The notes under the pieces are model-generated. The model ran no database searches. It saw only the letters and a program-made list of their open reading frames with translations, and had not been told where the DNA came from. Both the position numbers and the translations under genes were made by a program. From positions 1 through 64,000 of the forward strand of contig BGKB01000103.1 of assembly GCA_003116975.1 (NCBI GenBank): 64,000 nt of DNA, read 5' to 3'. This DNA is from Aurantiochytrium sp. KH105. Its lineage: Eukaryota > Sar > Bigyra > Thraustochytrida > Thraustochytriidae. The stretch's first letter is position 1, and each line of letters begins with the position of its first letter. This document shows positions 48,427 through 60,400 of the stretch, one piece after another.

Positions 48427-50931
48427 ATGGTGCAATTCGGAACGAAGCTACACACGAACAAAGTCGCAAAGTGGGCAGAACACTACGTCGACTACAGTGA
48501 GCTCAAGCGGCTCATCAAGGTCGTGGTAAAACGGCTCGAGGAGCTCAACAAACGATCTGTGAACCTTAGCATTCACACCTTGGACGAGGATACATTCACC
48601 AAAGATGACATGGCTCTTCCTTCGTCCAGGTGGCCAAAGACGCCTCCATCAATTCCCGAGGCCAACCCCTCGTCAGATCCACCAGTGCTCGACATCAGCA
48701 GCGAGACACAAGGTCTTCTAGCAAATAGCGATCCCGCTGCCAACTCGAGCGAGGAGAACATTGTCGCTGGCAAAAGCGCAGCAGACGCAGATGAGCCCGG
48801 GTCGTCAACGTCGCGAAAACTTACGCTGCTCGACACGAACGCCAACGTAATCGATCAGAATGACGGCAGCAAGCCCAACACGCCGCACGGGAAGACCCGC
48901 TCTCGCCGTTCATGGACAAGCGAAGAAAGCGCGTTGCTCATGCCCGAAAAGGCGCTCCGCGGCAAGCGATATGGCTCGACCAGGAAGTTTTCTTCACATT
49001 TGAGGTCGCTCAGTAACGAAGAGACCAAAGAAGGACAAGGTGTCGCGCAACAACCCGGCTTTCTCTTTGAGTCGTCGGAAAACATCTTTGTCAGCAAAGT
49101 CAAAGAGGAGGCCGACCGCGTAAATCGCTTTTACGAAAGCAAACTTCAAGAATTTCATTCGAACCGCAAGACACTCGTTCTCGAAGTAATGAATCAGCGT
49201 GAAGGCCGCATGGATTTTGACATAGAAGACGAAGATGAGGAAACCGCAATCTCCCAAGCTGCTCTCAGCAGCGACAGTGTCAAGAGGGTCTTTCGTGACC
49301 TCTACCGAGAGTGCAATCTCCTCCAGAACTTTGCCATTCTCAACTATACGGCCTTTGTGAAAATTCTCAAAAAATACGACAAGGCAATAGGCCGGAAGAG
49401 AAGCAAGAGGACTATGCGTTTCCTGAACGAGAGATACGAGGACAAGTTCATCAAGGCCCCCGAGCTTCACAGCCTCATCGAGATTATCGAGAGCGACTAC
49501 GCGCATCACTACTGCCACGGCGACGTCACGGTTGCGCGTAGCGAGCTCCTGCTCAAGCAGGAAATCGTCGACGATTGGGAGATGCTCCACATCGGTTTGC
49601 GCATGGGCATGATTATTGTGCTCACGCTCTGGGTCATTTGGGATGTCGCCATCGATGCTTGGTTGAAACCGGACGAGGCCCAACTCCCACCGGAGATCTC
49701 GCGCATTTTCCGTGGGTTTGGATTTTTTGTCATCGGACTATGGCTCTGGTCCACATGCGTCTATGTGTGGACCACGGAACGCGTTCACTACATTTACCTC
49801 TTTGAGTTCGATCCGCGTCGCACACTGCTGCCCACGGAAATGGTCAGCAAGGCCTGCATGGTGACCATGACGTATCTTTTCCTCTTTCTCATGTACATCA
49901 AAATTGCTCGAGGCGAAATTTACAACGTCCCGCCCACCATGTCCAAGTACGTTCCCCTCGCGCTCTTCGCGTACATGTTTCTGCTTCTCATCTTCCCCGT
50001 CGAGCAAAATGCAAGCCTGCTCAACGCAATCTTACGCACCGTCCTGGCGCCCTCGCAAAAGGTGACCTTCTTTTACTCTTTTGTTGGCGACGTGCTCACC
50101 TCTCTCACCAAGCCCCTCGTGGACATTGGCTACACGCTCTGCTTCTTTTTCTCAGGAGATTGGCACCGACTTTACGACACTGAAGATTCGATGCGGAACG
50201 GCCTCGCGCACGGTTCCTGCGAATCGAGCTTTGTTTTTGCCCGGATCTTCACGCCCATCATCATCGCTGCGCCTCTAATTTTGCGCATGATTCAAAACAT
50301 GCGGCGCTACTACGACACGGGAGCTCGTTTCCCGCATCTTCTCAATGCCTTCAAATATGCCTTCTCGAATGTCATCGTTCTGCTTGGTGCTTTGCACCCA
50401 AGCTTCAACACCGTCACCAAGAACACGCCTTGGTACAAGTCTCTCTGGGTCGCTGCCTTTGTGCTTTCCACCTGCTTCACCTACTTTTGGGACGTATATT
50501 TTGACTGGGGCTTGTGCAGGCGAGAGTTCAATGGTCTTCGGGAACACACCATGATTCCTGACCGCCGTTACTATTATATCGCCATGGTGCTCGACCTCGT
50601 TCTTCGCTTCGCCTGGTGTTTTACGCTCATTCCGCAAATCAATGTCATCTTTGAAATCAGCAACCAGGCATACACGACGTTCTTTCTCGGGACCACCGAG
50701 CTCGTGCGCCGTGCTCTCTGGAGCATTATTCGCGTCGAGTATGAGCACCAGTACAACAACCTCGACTATCGTCGTGTCGATCTCGTTCCGCTCGACATCC
50801 GCACTGGCATTATCAAGCCGCGGTCGCAGAGTAAAGACGCGCGCCGCTCTGTCTATGTTGAGCTGGCCAGTTTTGGCGCCATCGTGCTCGCCTTTTGCAT
50901 CATCGCCGTTGAAACTAGCGGCGATGCATAG
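48427..50931 (+). CDS. SPX-EXS phosphate exporter (XPR1/PHO1/SYG1 family)
   Basis: An 834-residue protein. The SPX domain occupies about 1-373, split by a long Ser-rich insertion (about 50-205). It opens with MVQFGTKL and the paired helix containing YSELKRLIK. Its later basic helix KILKKYDKAIGRKRSKR (about 311-327) supplies the Lys-rich surface that binds inositol pyrophosphates in this family. Several membrane helices follow (about 388-620). The EXS domain (about 620-800) has WDVYFDWGL, RRYYYIAMVLDLVLRFAW and RRALWSIIRVEYEH. Relatives export inorganic phosphate at the plasma membrane or Golgi under inositol-pyrophosphate control. The ATG at 48427 is required for the SPX start. Confidence 0.92.
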   Translation: MVQFGTKLHTNKVAKWAEHYVDYSELKRLIKVVVKRLEELNKRSVNLSIHTLDEDTFTKDDMALPSSRWPKTPPSIPEANPSSDPPVLDISSETQGLLANSDPAANSSEENIVAGKSAADADEPGSSTSRKLTLLDTNANVIDQNDGSKPNTPHGKTRSRRSWTSEESALLMPEKALRGKRYGSTRKFSSHLRSLSNEETKEGQGVAQQPGFLFESSENIFVSKVKEEADRVNRFYESKLQEFHSNRKTLVLEVMNQREGRMDFDIEDEDEETAISQAALSSDSVKRVFRDLYRECNLLQNFAILNYTAFVKILKKYDKAIGRKRSKRTMRFLNERYEDKFIKAPELHSLIEIIESDYAHHYCHGDVTVARSELLLKQEIVDDWEMLHIGLRMGMIIVLTLWVIWDVAIDAWLKPDEAQLPPEISRIFRGFGFFVIGLWLWSTCVYVWTTERVHYIYLFEFDPRRTLLPTEMVSKACMVTMTYLFLFLMYIKIARGEIYNVPPTMSKYVPLALFAYMFLLLIFPVEQNASLLNAILRTVLAPSQKVTFFYSFVGDVLTSLTKPLVDIGYTLCFFFSGDWHRLYDTEDSMRNGLAHGSCESSFVFARIFTPIIIAAPLILRMIQNMRRYYDTGARFPHLLNAFKYAFSNVIVLLGALHPSFNTVTKNTPWYKSLWVAAFVLSTCFTYFWDVYFDWGLCRREFNGLREHTMIPDRRYYYIAMVLDLVLRFAWCFTLIPQINVIFEISNQAYTTFFLGTTELVRRALWSIIRVEYEHQYNNLDYRRVDLVPLDIRTGIIKPRSQSKDARRSVYVELASFGAIVLAFCIIAVETSGDA

Positions 50932-51451
50932 TGCGCCCAAGCCTCACACGAGATCGGACTCTTTCGTTTGCGCACTCCTCACGACGATCGTGCAGGCATC
51001 TCAAGCCCTTTGCCCTCCGTCCAAGAGTTGAAGAGGGCTTCATCGAACTGATCGTTCTTACCTGCCGCAATCAAGGTAGCCTATCTAAGATGGAGGGCAA
51101 AGTTCCACACACCAAACGCTCTCCATTCCTGCTCTTTCTTAGTATTGAATTTTTGAAATAACATCGTCCAGTACTTGCCGGACCGTCGCTGCCTGTCCTG
51201 ACATTCGATGCGAAAATGCAAGCTCTCAGCTCTTGAAAGGCTTGTAGCAAAAGTGGAGTGGTTTGTGCTGGCCACATCAAAATAGATGTCTTAGGCAGAG
51301 GCTCATGCGCGTCGTTGCTCTCGACCCTGGCTGTCTACAAATCAAGACAAGAAAAGAGAGAGGATGAGGACAAGGACAAAAAGAGGAGAGAAAAGAGAAC
51401 GAGGTCGTTCTCGTCTGCTTCGCGTTTTCCCATTATTATCTCTTCATTTAT
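50932..51451. other. Convergent spacer, no gene seen
   Basis: Spacer between the 3' ends of the SPX-EXS and B56 genes. It contains an A/G-rich stretch near 51340-51400 but no tandem microsatellite and no credible coding frame. Confidence 0.45.
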
Positions 51452-52843
51452 CTATTCTTTGCTCTCAACTTCCATTCCACTCGTCTCCTTTGCGAGTGCA
51501 TCCCACATTTCCTGGCGTTTCGCATGCCGTAAGGGGGCTCGCAGTGCAGAGGCCTGTTTGGAAAAAACCTCGGGGTCTACATTGTACCTGTCCTTGTAAA
51601 TGTCCATCACATTGTACGAGAGCATCTGGACAGCCGCGTTCCAATGTGGGTTGGCTGCGTCCACATTACGACCGAGGGCAGCAAAGACAAGCTTAATGTC
51701 GCACGCCTCAATGTCGTCCGAGGCGTCAAGCTTAAAGAGGTTGACAATGTGCTCATTGTTCCAGAGAAAAAGCGCACGTTCGCACACCTGAAAGTGCTCG
51801 CTTGAAAGGCATCGTGCGACGCACCGGAAGAGGGGCTTGGCCACGAGACGTAGAATCTCAGGCCTCAGAAGCTCGAGGACCTCCTCAAGTTCGTTGAGAA
51901 AGTGGACCTGCTTCTGACTGTTTCCCCATGGCCAATACTCCACAAGTTTCTCAACGATTAGCTGCGCAGTGGTCTGATCCTTTTCGACGTATTGCGTGAT
52001 GCAATAGGTAAGTTGCGAAGTGAATGCTGCCATCCAGGGTGACTTGTGCAGGGGGATAAGCGAGCAGCGGATAAATGTCAAGTGCTCTTGCTTGAGCGGG
52101 AGCGCGAAACCATTAATAATACTCCCAAGGATTTCCAGAAGCTCAGCGATGCCATTCTGTCGCTTGTTCTCGAACGAGAAACGGGCAAATACGTAGCTGA
52201 TCTGTTTGCGGATGAAGCTGCGATGCGTCATGAATTTGCCATAAATGCGATGCAGGATCGTCTTGAGGTAGTCGCGCTCACGTGGGTCGTCAGACTCAAA
52301 CAGAGACACAAGACACACGCAAAAGTCTTGGTCAATCAGCCCCGTCTTTTTCCCGATCTTGGCTGGAAAGTCTGCGCTCACAACCAGCCGGAGGAGGAGT
52401 TCGTACACCACCTGTTTATGCGGCCACGTCACATCAAGCCATGGATCGTCCTCGTCCGGGTCATAGTCGTCCAGTTGCGGAGGAAGCGCCACAAAGATGT
52501 TACTCTTGACCATCGTGATTAGCTCCAAAAGCACCGGTTCCGTTAGGTACTCTTGCCTTGAGCGGGCGGGACCAGAGTTGAGAAACTCGACGAGGTCCAA
52601 AAGTGCCTTGCGCTTTAGCGTCACAAAGCTCTTATCACGCGGTTCCTGCGAGACGAAGTTTGCCGGCACGCTGCAGAACTGCAATTTTTGCCGCAAGAGC
52701 TCCATGCGCTTCGTCACGTTAGAAACAGACTTCAAAGAGGGCAAGTCTTCGTCGAGGTTCATTCCTCCCCGCGCGATGTTGACTTCATCTTGCTTCGCGT
52801 TCGACAAGCGCCGACGAAGATTACGAACAAGGTTGTTGGCCAT
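51452..52843 (-). CDS. PP2A regulatory subunit B56
   Basis: A 463-residue all-helical HEAT-like protein covering the whole B56 fold, with the highly conserved blocks LKTILHRIYGKF, FIRKQI, NGIAELLEILGSIING and FALPLKQEH. The His-Arg of LHRIYGKF, the Arg of FIRKQ, and the Lys and His of PLKQEH correspond to residues that form the LxxIxE peptide groove in human B56, so substrate recruitment should be intact. It targets the PP2A A-C core to substrates. The N-terminus is short and basic, and the C-terminus lacks a long extension. The first ATG is used. Divergent from the STAND NTPase gene. Confidence 0.95.
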   Translation of the reverse strand: MANNLVRNLRRRLSNAKQDEVNIARGGMNLDEDLPSLKSVSNVTKRMELLRQKLQFCSVPANFVSQEPRDKSFVTLKRKALLDLVEFLNSGPARSRQEYLTEPVLLELITMVKSNIFVALPPQLDDYDPDEDDPWLDVTWPHKQVVYELLLRLVVSADFPAKIGKKTGLIDQDFCVCLVSLFESDDPRERDYLKTILHRIYGKFMTHRSFIRKQISYVFARFSFENKRQNGIAELLEILGSIINGFALPLKQEHLTFIRCSLIPLHKSPWMAAFTSQLTYCITQYVEKDQTTAQLIVEKLVEYWPWGNSQKQVHFLNELEEVLELLRPEILRLVAKPLFRCVARCLSSEHFQVCERALFLWNNEHIVNLFKLDASDDIEACDIKLVFAALGRNVDAANPHWNAAVQMLSYNVMDIYKDRYNVDPEVFSKQASALRAPLRHAKRQEMWDALAKETSGMEVESKE

Positions 52844-53310
52844 GGTTATTCGTTTTTCTCTGCCTCAAGGAGCCCTGCGAAGCTACGAGTTCTTCGCGTT
52901 GTTGCTACGGTCGTGCGCACTCGAATGTCCGGCTTGCAGACAGACAGCGAGACAGCGAGCCAGCCCTCTGGGCGAGGTGCACTTCGCCGATTGTGATCAC
53001 GTGCGCGCACGCGCACGCCTCCACGTGCGCGCGCGAAGCCAGTATCAGCACGCAGACCGCAGCCTCGCGAGTCGTCTTCTCGTCCGCTCCAAAGACCTTG
53101 CCCGCGAGCTTTAGCTGCCGAGCACGCTTTGGCGAAGCACGGCACCACCTCGAGCCAGCGAGCGGAAACTTGAACGCGAGTCCAGCCAGCTGTGCTGCCG
53201 CCGCTGCCGCCGTCGCTGCCGCTGCTGCTGCCGCGCAGGAGCCGCGCTCTGCCCGTCCCGAGCGAGCCTGCGGTCAAGTCTGGGTCTCCGGCATGCAAGC
53301 AAGCAAGCAA

Positions 53311-53355
<45 letters not shown>

Positions 53356-54464
53356 TAAGCAAGCAGACAAGCAAGCAGGCACGCAAGCAGGCACGCAAGC
53401 TTCTCTTTCGCTCCTTCTACAAGCGCAGATCCGGCTACCGCGGACAGGCCGGCCACACACAGAGGAGGCAGGATGTCAGCAGTCTTCGGCTGCGCGCGAG
53501 TTCCCCTGTACCTCGTGAGCAAGAAAGGAATTAGGCAAGCAGACAAGCGTGGGTTGCTCGCTCTCGCAATTGGGGGCAAAACAGGCAAAATAGCGAGCGC
53601 ATGCATGCTTGGTCGCGGCGCGCCTCGTTTCGCTGGTGTAACTTCGAGAGAACAGGCAGCGGAGACTCAATTAAGCTGTCTCCAGTGAAATTATTACGCA
53701 TGCTAGGGGTGACAGGCGTCCTCAGTCTTTGCAATTTGCCCGTTGGGAGGCGCAAAAGTTCTAGATATTCTAAAAGTAGTATAAGTTCTCACCGGATAGT
53801 TTTTCTTTTGCTGCTTCTTCTTCTTCTTCTTCTTCTTCTTTTTCTTCTTCTTTTTCTTTTGGACAATAGAGCATGGAGGGTCATGGCCGGCCGTACTCTG
53901 GACTCTGTTCTTTTCCTTAATCTCCTCCTGTACTGTCTAACAGGGCCCGTTAGGTTCGGATCATCAATACCCACTTTGTATGAGAGGGAAAGTAGAAATG
54001 AAAAAAGAGAAAAGAACAACGACTGGATTCGTTCTGCTTGCATCACTTATACGCACACATTTACTCACTCATTCTCTCTCTCTCTCCGGGCCTTGGGTCG
54101 AAAGCTAGTGTATGAATGCACGTTTGTGGCTTTTGTTCGGCACAAGACGGAAAGAAGTACACACCGACGAGTAGGATTACAAAAGTATTGACCTGCCACT
54201 GCCCTCGGGTTACTTAGACCGGTAGGTATGTGATGTTACCACGCGCCAAGGTCGCTTTGCGTGTTTTGTCCTGGACATAAAAGCTACTGGTTGTAGCATT
54301 CATCAGCTGTGCACACTTTCTTAGGTGGTGCCAAGAAGCAGAAAAGCAAGCGCGCTAGTTGCACCACTGCCCGGGCACGCCCCGCGCAGCAGGCTCGAGA
54401 GCGTGCGCCAAAGCCAAGCACGCCAGAGCGCAAGGAGAGCGCCTCGCAACGAAATTGCGTGAGC
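52844..54464. promoter_or_regulatory. Divergent spacer between B56 and STAND NTPase genes
   Basis: Contains (GCAA)n at 53294-53400, a (CTT)n tract at 53813-53862 and a short (TC)n near 54075. A TATA-like CATAAAAG lies at about 54276, some 190 bases before the chosen ATG. Open frames here come from the repeats. Confidence 0.45.
53294..53400. repeat. (GCAA)n tetranucleotide repeat
   Basis: About 25 units with ACAA, GTAA, GACA and GGCA variants. It reads Lys-Gln-Ala-Ser in one strand and Cys-Leu-Leu-Ala in the other. Confidence 0.95.
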
Positions 54465-57400
54465 ATGGTCCGAAGATGGCGCAACGTGCGCGTCTTCATC
54501 AGCTCTACGTTTCGTGACACGCACTTCGAACGCGACGCGCTCACCCGACTCATATTTCCTGAACTACGCCAATGGTGTGAAGAGCGATATCTTCACGTCA
54601 CCGAGGTAGATTTGCGATGGGGAGTCACGCAAGAAGAAAGCGCTGCCGGCAAGGCAATTGAAATTTGTCTCGACGAGATTGACCGCTCCGACATCTTTCT
54701 CTGCCTTGTCGGCAGCCGCTACGGCTGGGTTCCAGACCAATATGAAGTAGGCACCGAGTCTCGCTTCGTCTGGGTAACGGAGCAAGAGGGGCTCTCCATT
54801 ACCGAACTCGAGATCATGCGCGGTGCTCTCAACAGCCAGGATACCCTTGCAGAAAATGTAAGCCACGCACTTTTTTACTTTCGCAACGAAGACTTTTTGG
54901 AAAAGCTCAAGGATACACCAAAGCAACTCTGCGAGTTCACAGATGGACACACGGTGTACAAGTCAGGAGAGCTTGTCTACGTTCCAAACGAGGAGAAGCA
55001 GACAAAGCTACAGGCACTCAAGCAACGTATCCGCGACGAGGCAACCCATAAGACAAACGCCATCAAGACGGTCATACACGAGGACTATCCCTCGCTTTAT
55101 CATACCGAAGAAAGACTCAGCGAGACGAACGAGTCTGCGATGAGGCAATTCTGTGCCATGATTCTTACAGATCTCAAACGCGCAATCGATGAGCGGTATC
55201 CCATCACCTTGAGAAATGACGAGAGCAATGTCGAGGAGGTTGCGCTTGAGAATACATATCACCAAGCCTACATGGACTTTCGCCTCAGCCAATATCTCGC
55301 GCGTGATGCCATTGTTTCCCAGGTCGTTGACTTTGCTCGTCGGGAGGTTGTTCTGGACAAGATGCCACTTCTTGTATTCGGAGAGTCTGGTGTCGGCAAG
55401 TCGAGCGTCCTTGCCAAAGTATGCGAGATTCTGCAGGCTGAGCAGGCCCAGCACGAAAATCCAGCGTGTAATACAAATGGCTCTGGCTCAGACGCAAACG
55501 ACACTTCTCCTCTTTCAGCTCCGTTGCAAAAGATCTCGGCAACAAAGGAAACCTCCAGCACAGGTAGATCGGACGTAGCAGGTCTCGCGGCACAGCTCGG
55601 CGCGAGCTCGCTTTCTCAAGGAAAGTCGCCAGGCGGTCAACTTGCGCGACCTTCCGGACTCCTTGCCAAAGGACAAAAAAAGGCTCAAGGCGCGCGTACC
55701 AAACCGTCCGTGCTCATCCGTTTTTTTGCTGGAGCCTCGCCAGGATCTCTGCACATTCACACCATGCTTCGTATTCTTGTCCAAGAGCTGCGACGCTGTG
55801 TGAAAAAGTATAGGCCAAAAAAGCGCGTCGACCAGCTTTGGACTTTGCTTCGGACCTCACTTTTCGTAGGGAACTCGATGACGCTCGCCGGTCGCCTCAA
55901 AGACAAGGAATCGAGCGCATCGATGCGCAGATCGGGCAAGCGACATCACTACAAGATTCTCAGCGATGTCCCAAGCACGTATGGCCAGCTCGTCGAAGAA
56001 TTTCGCAGGCTTCTTGTCGAGGCGTGCGAGTACACTCGTCTTGTGCTCGTTTTGGACAATCTCGATCATCTCGTGCGTGACAAAAATCATGCGCTCACTT
56101 TGAGTTGGCTGCCTCACGAATTGCCAAAGAATTTGAGGCTCATCATTGGCGTTGAGTCCGACGAGACACTTGCCCTGGGCCCTGAAACCTCCTCGCCACT
56201 CTCTCCTTCTGCACCTCCGGACTATCCTCCACCACGCCGACCTTTATCTCCCCAGCTCGACCGACGTTCGAACTCAAGAAGGGGTCGCCGTCTCGCAGCA
56301 CGAAAGGCCTCGAATAAGGGCTCAAGGTCTCGAAAAGGAGCCAAAGATAGGCACCGCAAATCTCGCCGAACCGCGCAGGAACCGTCTTCCCCCTTTTCAG
56401 ACTCTGGCGTGGACTACCGGCCTCGACCCCTAGGTGTTGATGCCAGCGGAAGCGCCAATTTTCTTTTCCCAGAGTTCAACCAGTTCGAGCAGTTTGAGCA
56501 GCGCAGTTTCCTCGAGAGCTTTCAGCTTCATTTTCGTCAACATCTCAAACTTCACGTTCCGCGACTTTCTCGTGAGGAAGCTGAAGTGCTCATTTGTGCG
56601 CGCCTCGGTCAATACGGCAAGAAACTCAGCAAAACGCAGATGGGTATCCTTCTGAATAAGGCCTCGAGCGGCAACCCGACCTGGATCGTCATTGCGTGTG
56701 AGGAGCTTCGCGTCTTTAACCTTTACGAGAAGGTCACGGAACGCATCCTTGAGCTTGCAGAAGATCTTCAAAGCCTCCTTGACCAAATGATCAGTCGTCT
56801 CGAGCTGGATCACGGCCCTCGCTTCGTTCGTGATGCGCTCTCAATTCTCCTCTGTTCTCGAGATGGTCTTTTCGAGAATGAAATTGTGGGGATCCTTGGT
56901 GTTCCACTAAGTTCATGGTCGCAGCTGTATTACAGTATCAAGCCTTTGCTCACGAACCACACGCGTTCCGGTGACGAGCTCATTAGCTTCTCGCACTACA
57001 ACTTTTCTCTCGCCATCCTCAAGCGATACTTTGCCACCTCTGCGTACCTGACGCCCGAGGAAGTCTCCTTACTTCCCATGCGCTCACCGCAGGCGATTCC
57101 GATTCATGCGCGCTTGTCCAAGTTCTTCCATGAGAGTGCCTTCGACGCCAATGGCGCGTACAATAGCGAGAATGGGCGAGCGCTTTCATGTCTTCCCTAC
57201 CACTTGTTGCACGGTCGACTCTTTCGTACACTCGAGGCCACGCTGACGGATCTCGAGTTCGTCGAGGCACTTTTGACAGCAGGTGCAGGTTTTAGCTGGA
57301 TTGACGACCTCGCTTCGTCTTGCGTCGCCTTTGAGCTGAAGCTTGCTCTGCAGACTGCAGAAGCGAACGCGCCGGGGCTCGGTCTCGAGGCGGAAACGAG

Positions 57401-60400
57401 AATGGGTCTTGGCTTCGGGCTCTTGAGTCCACAGAGCCCTTCCCAGACGCCGAGACATCTCGTGCCGCCAACGCCGAAAAGAAATGGTCAATTTCAGTCC
57501 GCAAGCCTAACGCGCTCGCAGTCTGGACTGTCTGCGCAAAATCAGCAACAGCAGGCATCATCAGCAACAGCTGCAGGAGCAACACTGGCAGGTGCAGGGG
57601 TGCAAGCGTCTCAGCAGGCGTCGCATCTTCAGCAACAGCAACAACTTCAGCAACAGAACTCTGAAGATCTCGTTGAAGAGGAAATGATTGACCGCGTGCG
57701 TGACTACTACGCATTTGCGCAACGTTATACGCCCGAGCTGAGTGGAAACCCTGCTCTCGTTTTCCAGTATGCTGCTAATCTTCCGGATACAAATGCAGCA
57801 TCTATTGCAGCAAGCAAGTTGTGGGCCTCAGAGACCTCGCGACGCCCTTGGCTTCGCTGGGTGAACAAGATTCAGGAACAAGGCCCTTGTTTGGTCACAC
57901 TCTCGGGACACACGGCGCCAGTACTCTTTGTCGATATCTCCAAGGACGGCAAGCGCGTCGTGTCAGCCTCGGAGGACTGCACGATCCGCGTCTGGATCGC
58001 TGCAACGGGCGAAAGCGACTTTGTTCTTGTCGGGCACAAGGAAGCTGTGACGTGCGCGGTCATCTCGCCGGACAATCCTGATGTAATTGTCTCGACAAGT
58101 CGAGATGGAACAGCTCGAGTGTGGGTCAAGGGAGTATGCGCGCTCAAATTTGAGCGTCATGGTCGGACTCCTGTGCTATGTTGCTGCATCTCAGACTGTG
58201 GTCGCTTCGTATGTACTGGAGATCAGTCAGGGGCGCTCAAGATCTGGGAGATCTTCAGCGAGGGCGAATGTCTGCACGAATTTCGCTTTTTTCCCAGCGC
58301 CATTACCATGTGCCGCTTTTCGAGCGACAACGAGTACATCTTTTGCGCGGGTGCTGATAACACGATTCGCGGCTGGCGCTTCAAAGATGGCGCGCAGTAC
58401 ATGTGCAAGTCCGGAGAAGCTATGTGCTTTGCGCCGAACTGTGCCGACCCACAGCAAAAGCTCATGTACTGTCTTCGAACCTCCTCCATGCGACTTAAAA
58501 TCTTCGATGCCGAGTTCGTCAACCAGTCGCTCGCGCAGCCGTCGCAAATCAAGGCAGGAGAATTAAAGGCGCCAGCCGGCGGAACGCCTCCCGGACCGCA
58601 AGTCCTCCTTCGCGAAGGAACCACAATGAGTCTTGCGGAGCGACGTGGGATTTCTGGAGCTCTCGGTACTCCAACGCGGAGTCAGACTATTCTCAACACG
58701 CTGCGAGGACCATCGTCGATGCAAGGTAGCACGGCGTCAGGGTTGACGGCGGTGTCGACGACTTCTGTGGTCGGCACGAGTAGTCTCGCGAGTAAGCGGC
58801 CACTTACCATTCAGACAGTGCGCGAGGATGGCTCCGAGGATGAGAACCTTGGCGCAGGCGGCTTGGGCGCGACTCCGGGCTCGTTTCTCTCTTCGACGCG
58901 GAGCTCTGACGGTCGCGGCGATGCGGACGAGGACGACGAGAGTTTGTCGAGCGAAGATGCGCTCAATCGCGCAGTGCTACGACGCAGCGAGCTGGCCAGA
59001 GCCTTGCTCAAGGATGAGGAAGCACATCTGGCAACGCGTTGTGCTCTGTCCTCGACCCGTCGAATTGCAGTGGCACGTGAAGATGGCAACGTCAGTATCT
59101 TTAATGTCGACACGGGCGAGAAAGTCTCGGTCCTGCACGGACATGTCGCTCGCGTCAACCACTGCGTGTACGACTCGAGCGGACGTACGCTTGTGACTGC
59201 ATCGAATGATTGTTCGGTGAAAATCTGGGATCCGCGCCGGGCTCGCCTTGTAGCAAACACGCCGCACAAGACCAAGGTCGTCCGCACTAGTTTTGACAAG
59301 AACAATTGTCTGCTCTCCGTGTCCCAAGAGGGGTGCGTCTGCATTTGGAATGCCCCGACGGGTGTCAAGACCACGATGAAGTCCCACGACAGTGCCAAGG
59401 ACTTTGTGCGAGACGCGGGCTTTGCCAAGAATGGCGAGTACTACATGACGGTTTCGGACGTGCTGCGCGTGGCCACCTCGCGCGCAAACGAAGACCAGCG
59501 CACATGGATGGTTCCTCAGCAGAATACCGCGCTGTGGGACATTTCGCCATGCGGTCGAATTGTGCTTTGCGTGGAGACCGGGTCGACCGATTTTCACGTG
59601 TGGAGCCTGTACTCGAACCCACCCAAGCTTCTTCGCACGGTCACCGAGGCGCACGAGCGCAAAATCACAGTCTGTCAATTCTCTGCAGACGGTGCGCTCG
59701 TGTACACAGCAGGCAATGACGGGAGAATCAAAGTATGGAATGCGGTTTCACTGAGTGCAGAAAAATACTCTGGATCCCAATTCACGACGCGCCTCGACCT
59801 CAATCAGGGAGAAACCGCGCGCCCGATTCTCATTCTACAGGACGAAAAGGACCTTGGCCTTGCGTCTCTCATCAATTCGTTGCATGAGTCTCCGGATGGC
59901 CGCAAGCTTCTTGCGATCTCGGACTCTCCCGACATCAAGGTCTTTCATCTCGAAGCCGCCGTGGAGCGTTTCCAGACGCAGATTGTCACCTCGTTGCATG
60001 CGCACGACAACCGCGTCACCTGCGCGGCGTGGTCGCGGCACCCGTTCACATTTGCGTCTGCATCTGTGAATGGCTCAATCAAGGTTTGGGCTTCGAAGAC
60101 GCTCGAGTGCGTGTCTGAGATCTCGGCGCACACCTCTTCAATCTTGGACATTGCATTTCTGCCAGATGGCCAGCGCTTGGCCTCCATCTCCTCGGACAAG
60201 TCGCTGGCGATTTGGAATGTTACGACGGGAGATCAGGTGAACGGCATGTCGTTTCCGAGCCAGCCTTGCCAGCTGTCGATCTCGTTCGAGGGGCGCTATC
60301 TTGCCGTGGGAACCCACAACGGTGATCTCCGCATTCTCGAGGTCATGAGTGAAACAACGCAATTCCCAATGGTCACTGCGCGCAGGTACTGCAACCTGAC

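Noticed and set aside
58811-59678. Minus-strand frames of 205 and 233 codons within the STAND gene
   Set aside because: Antisense shadows of WD40 coding sequence with normal GC codon bias.
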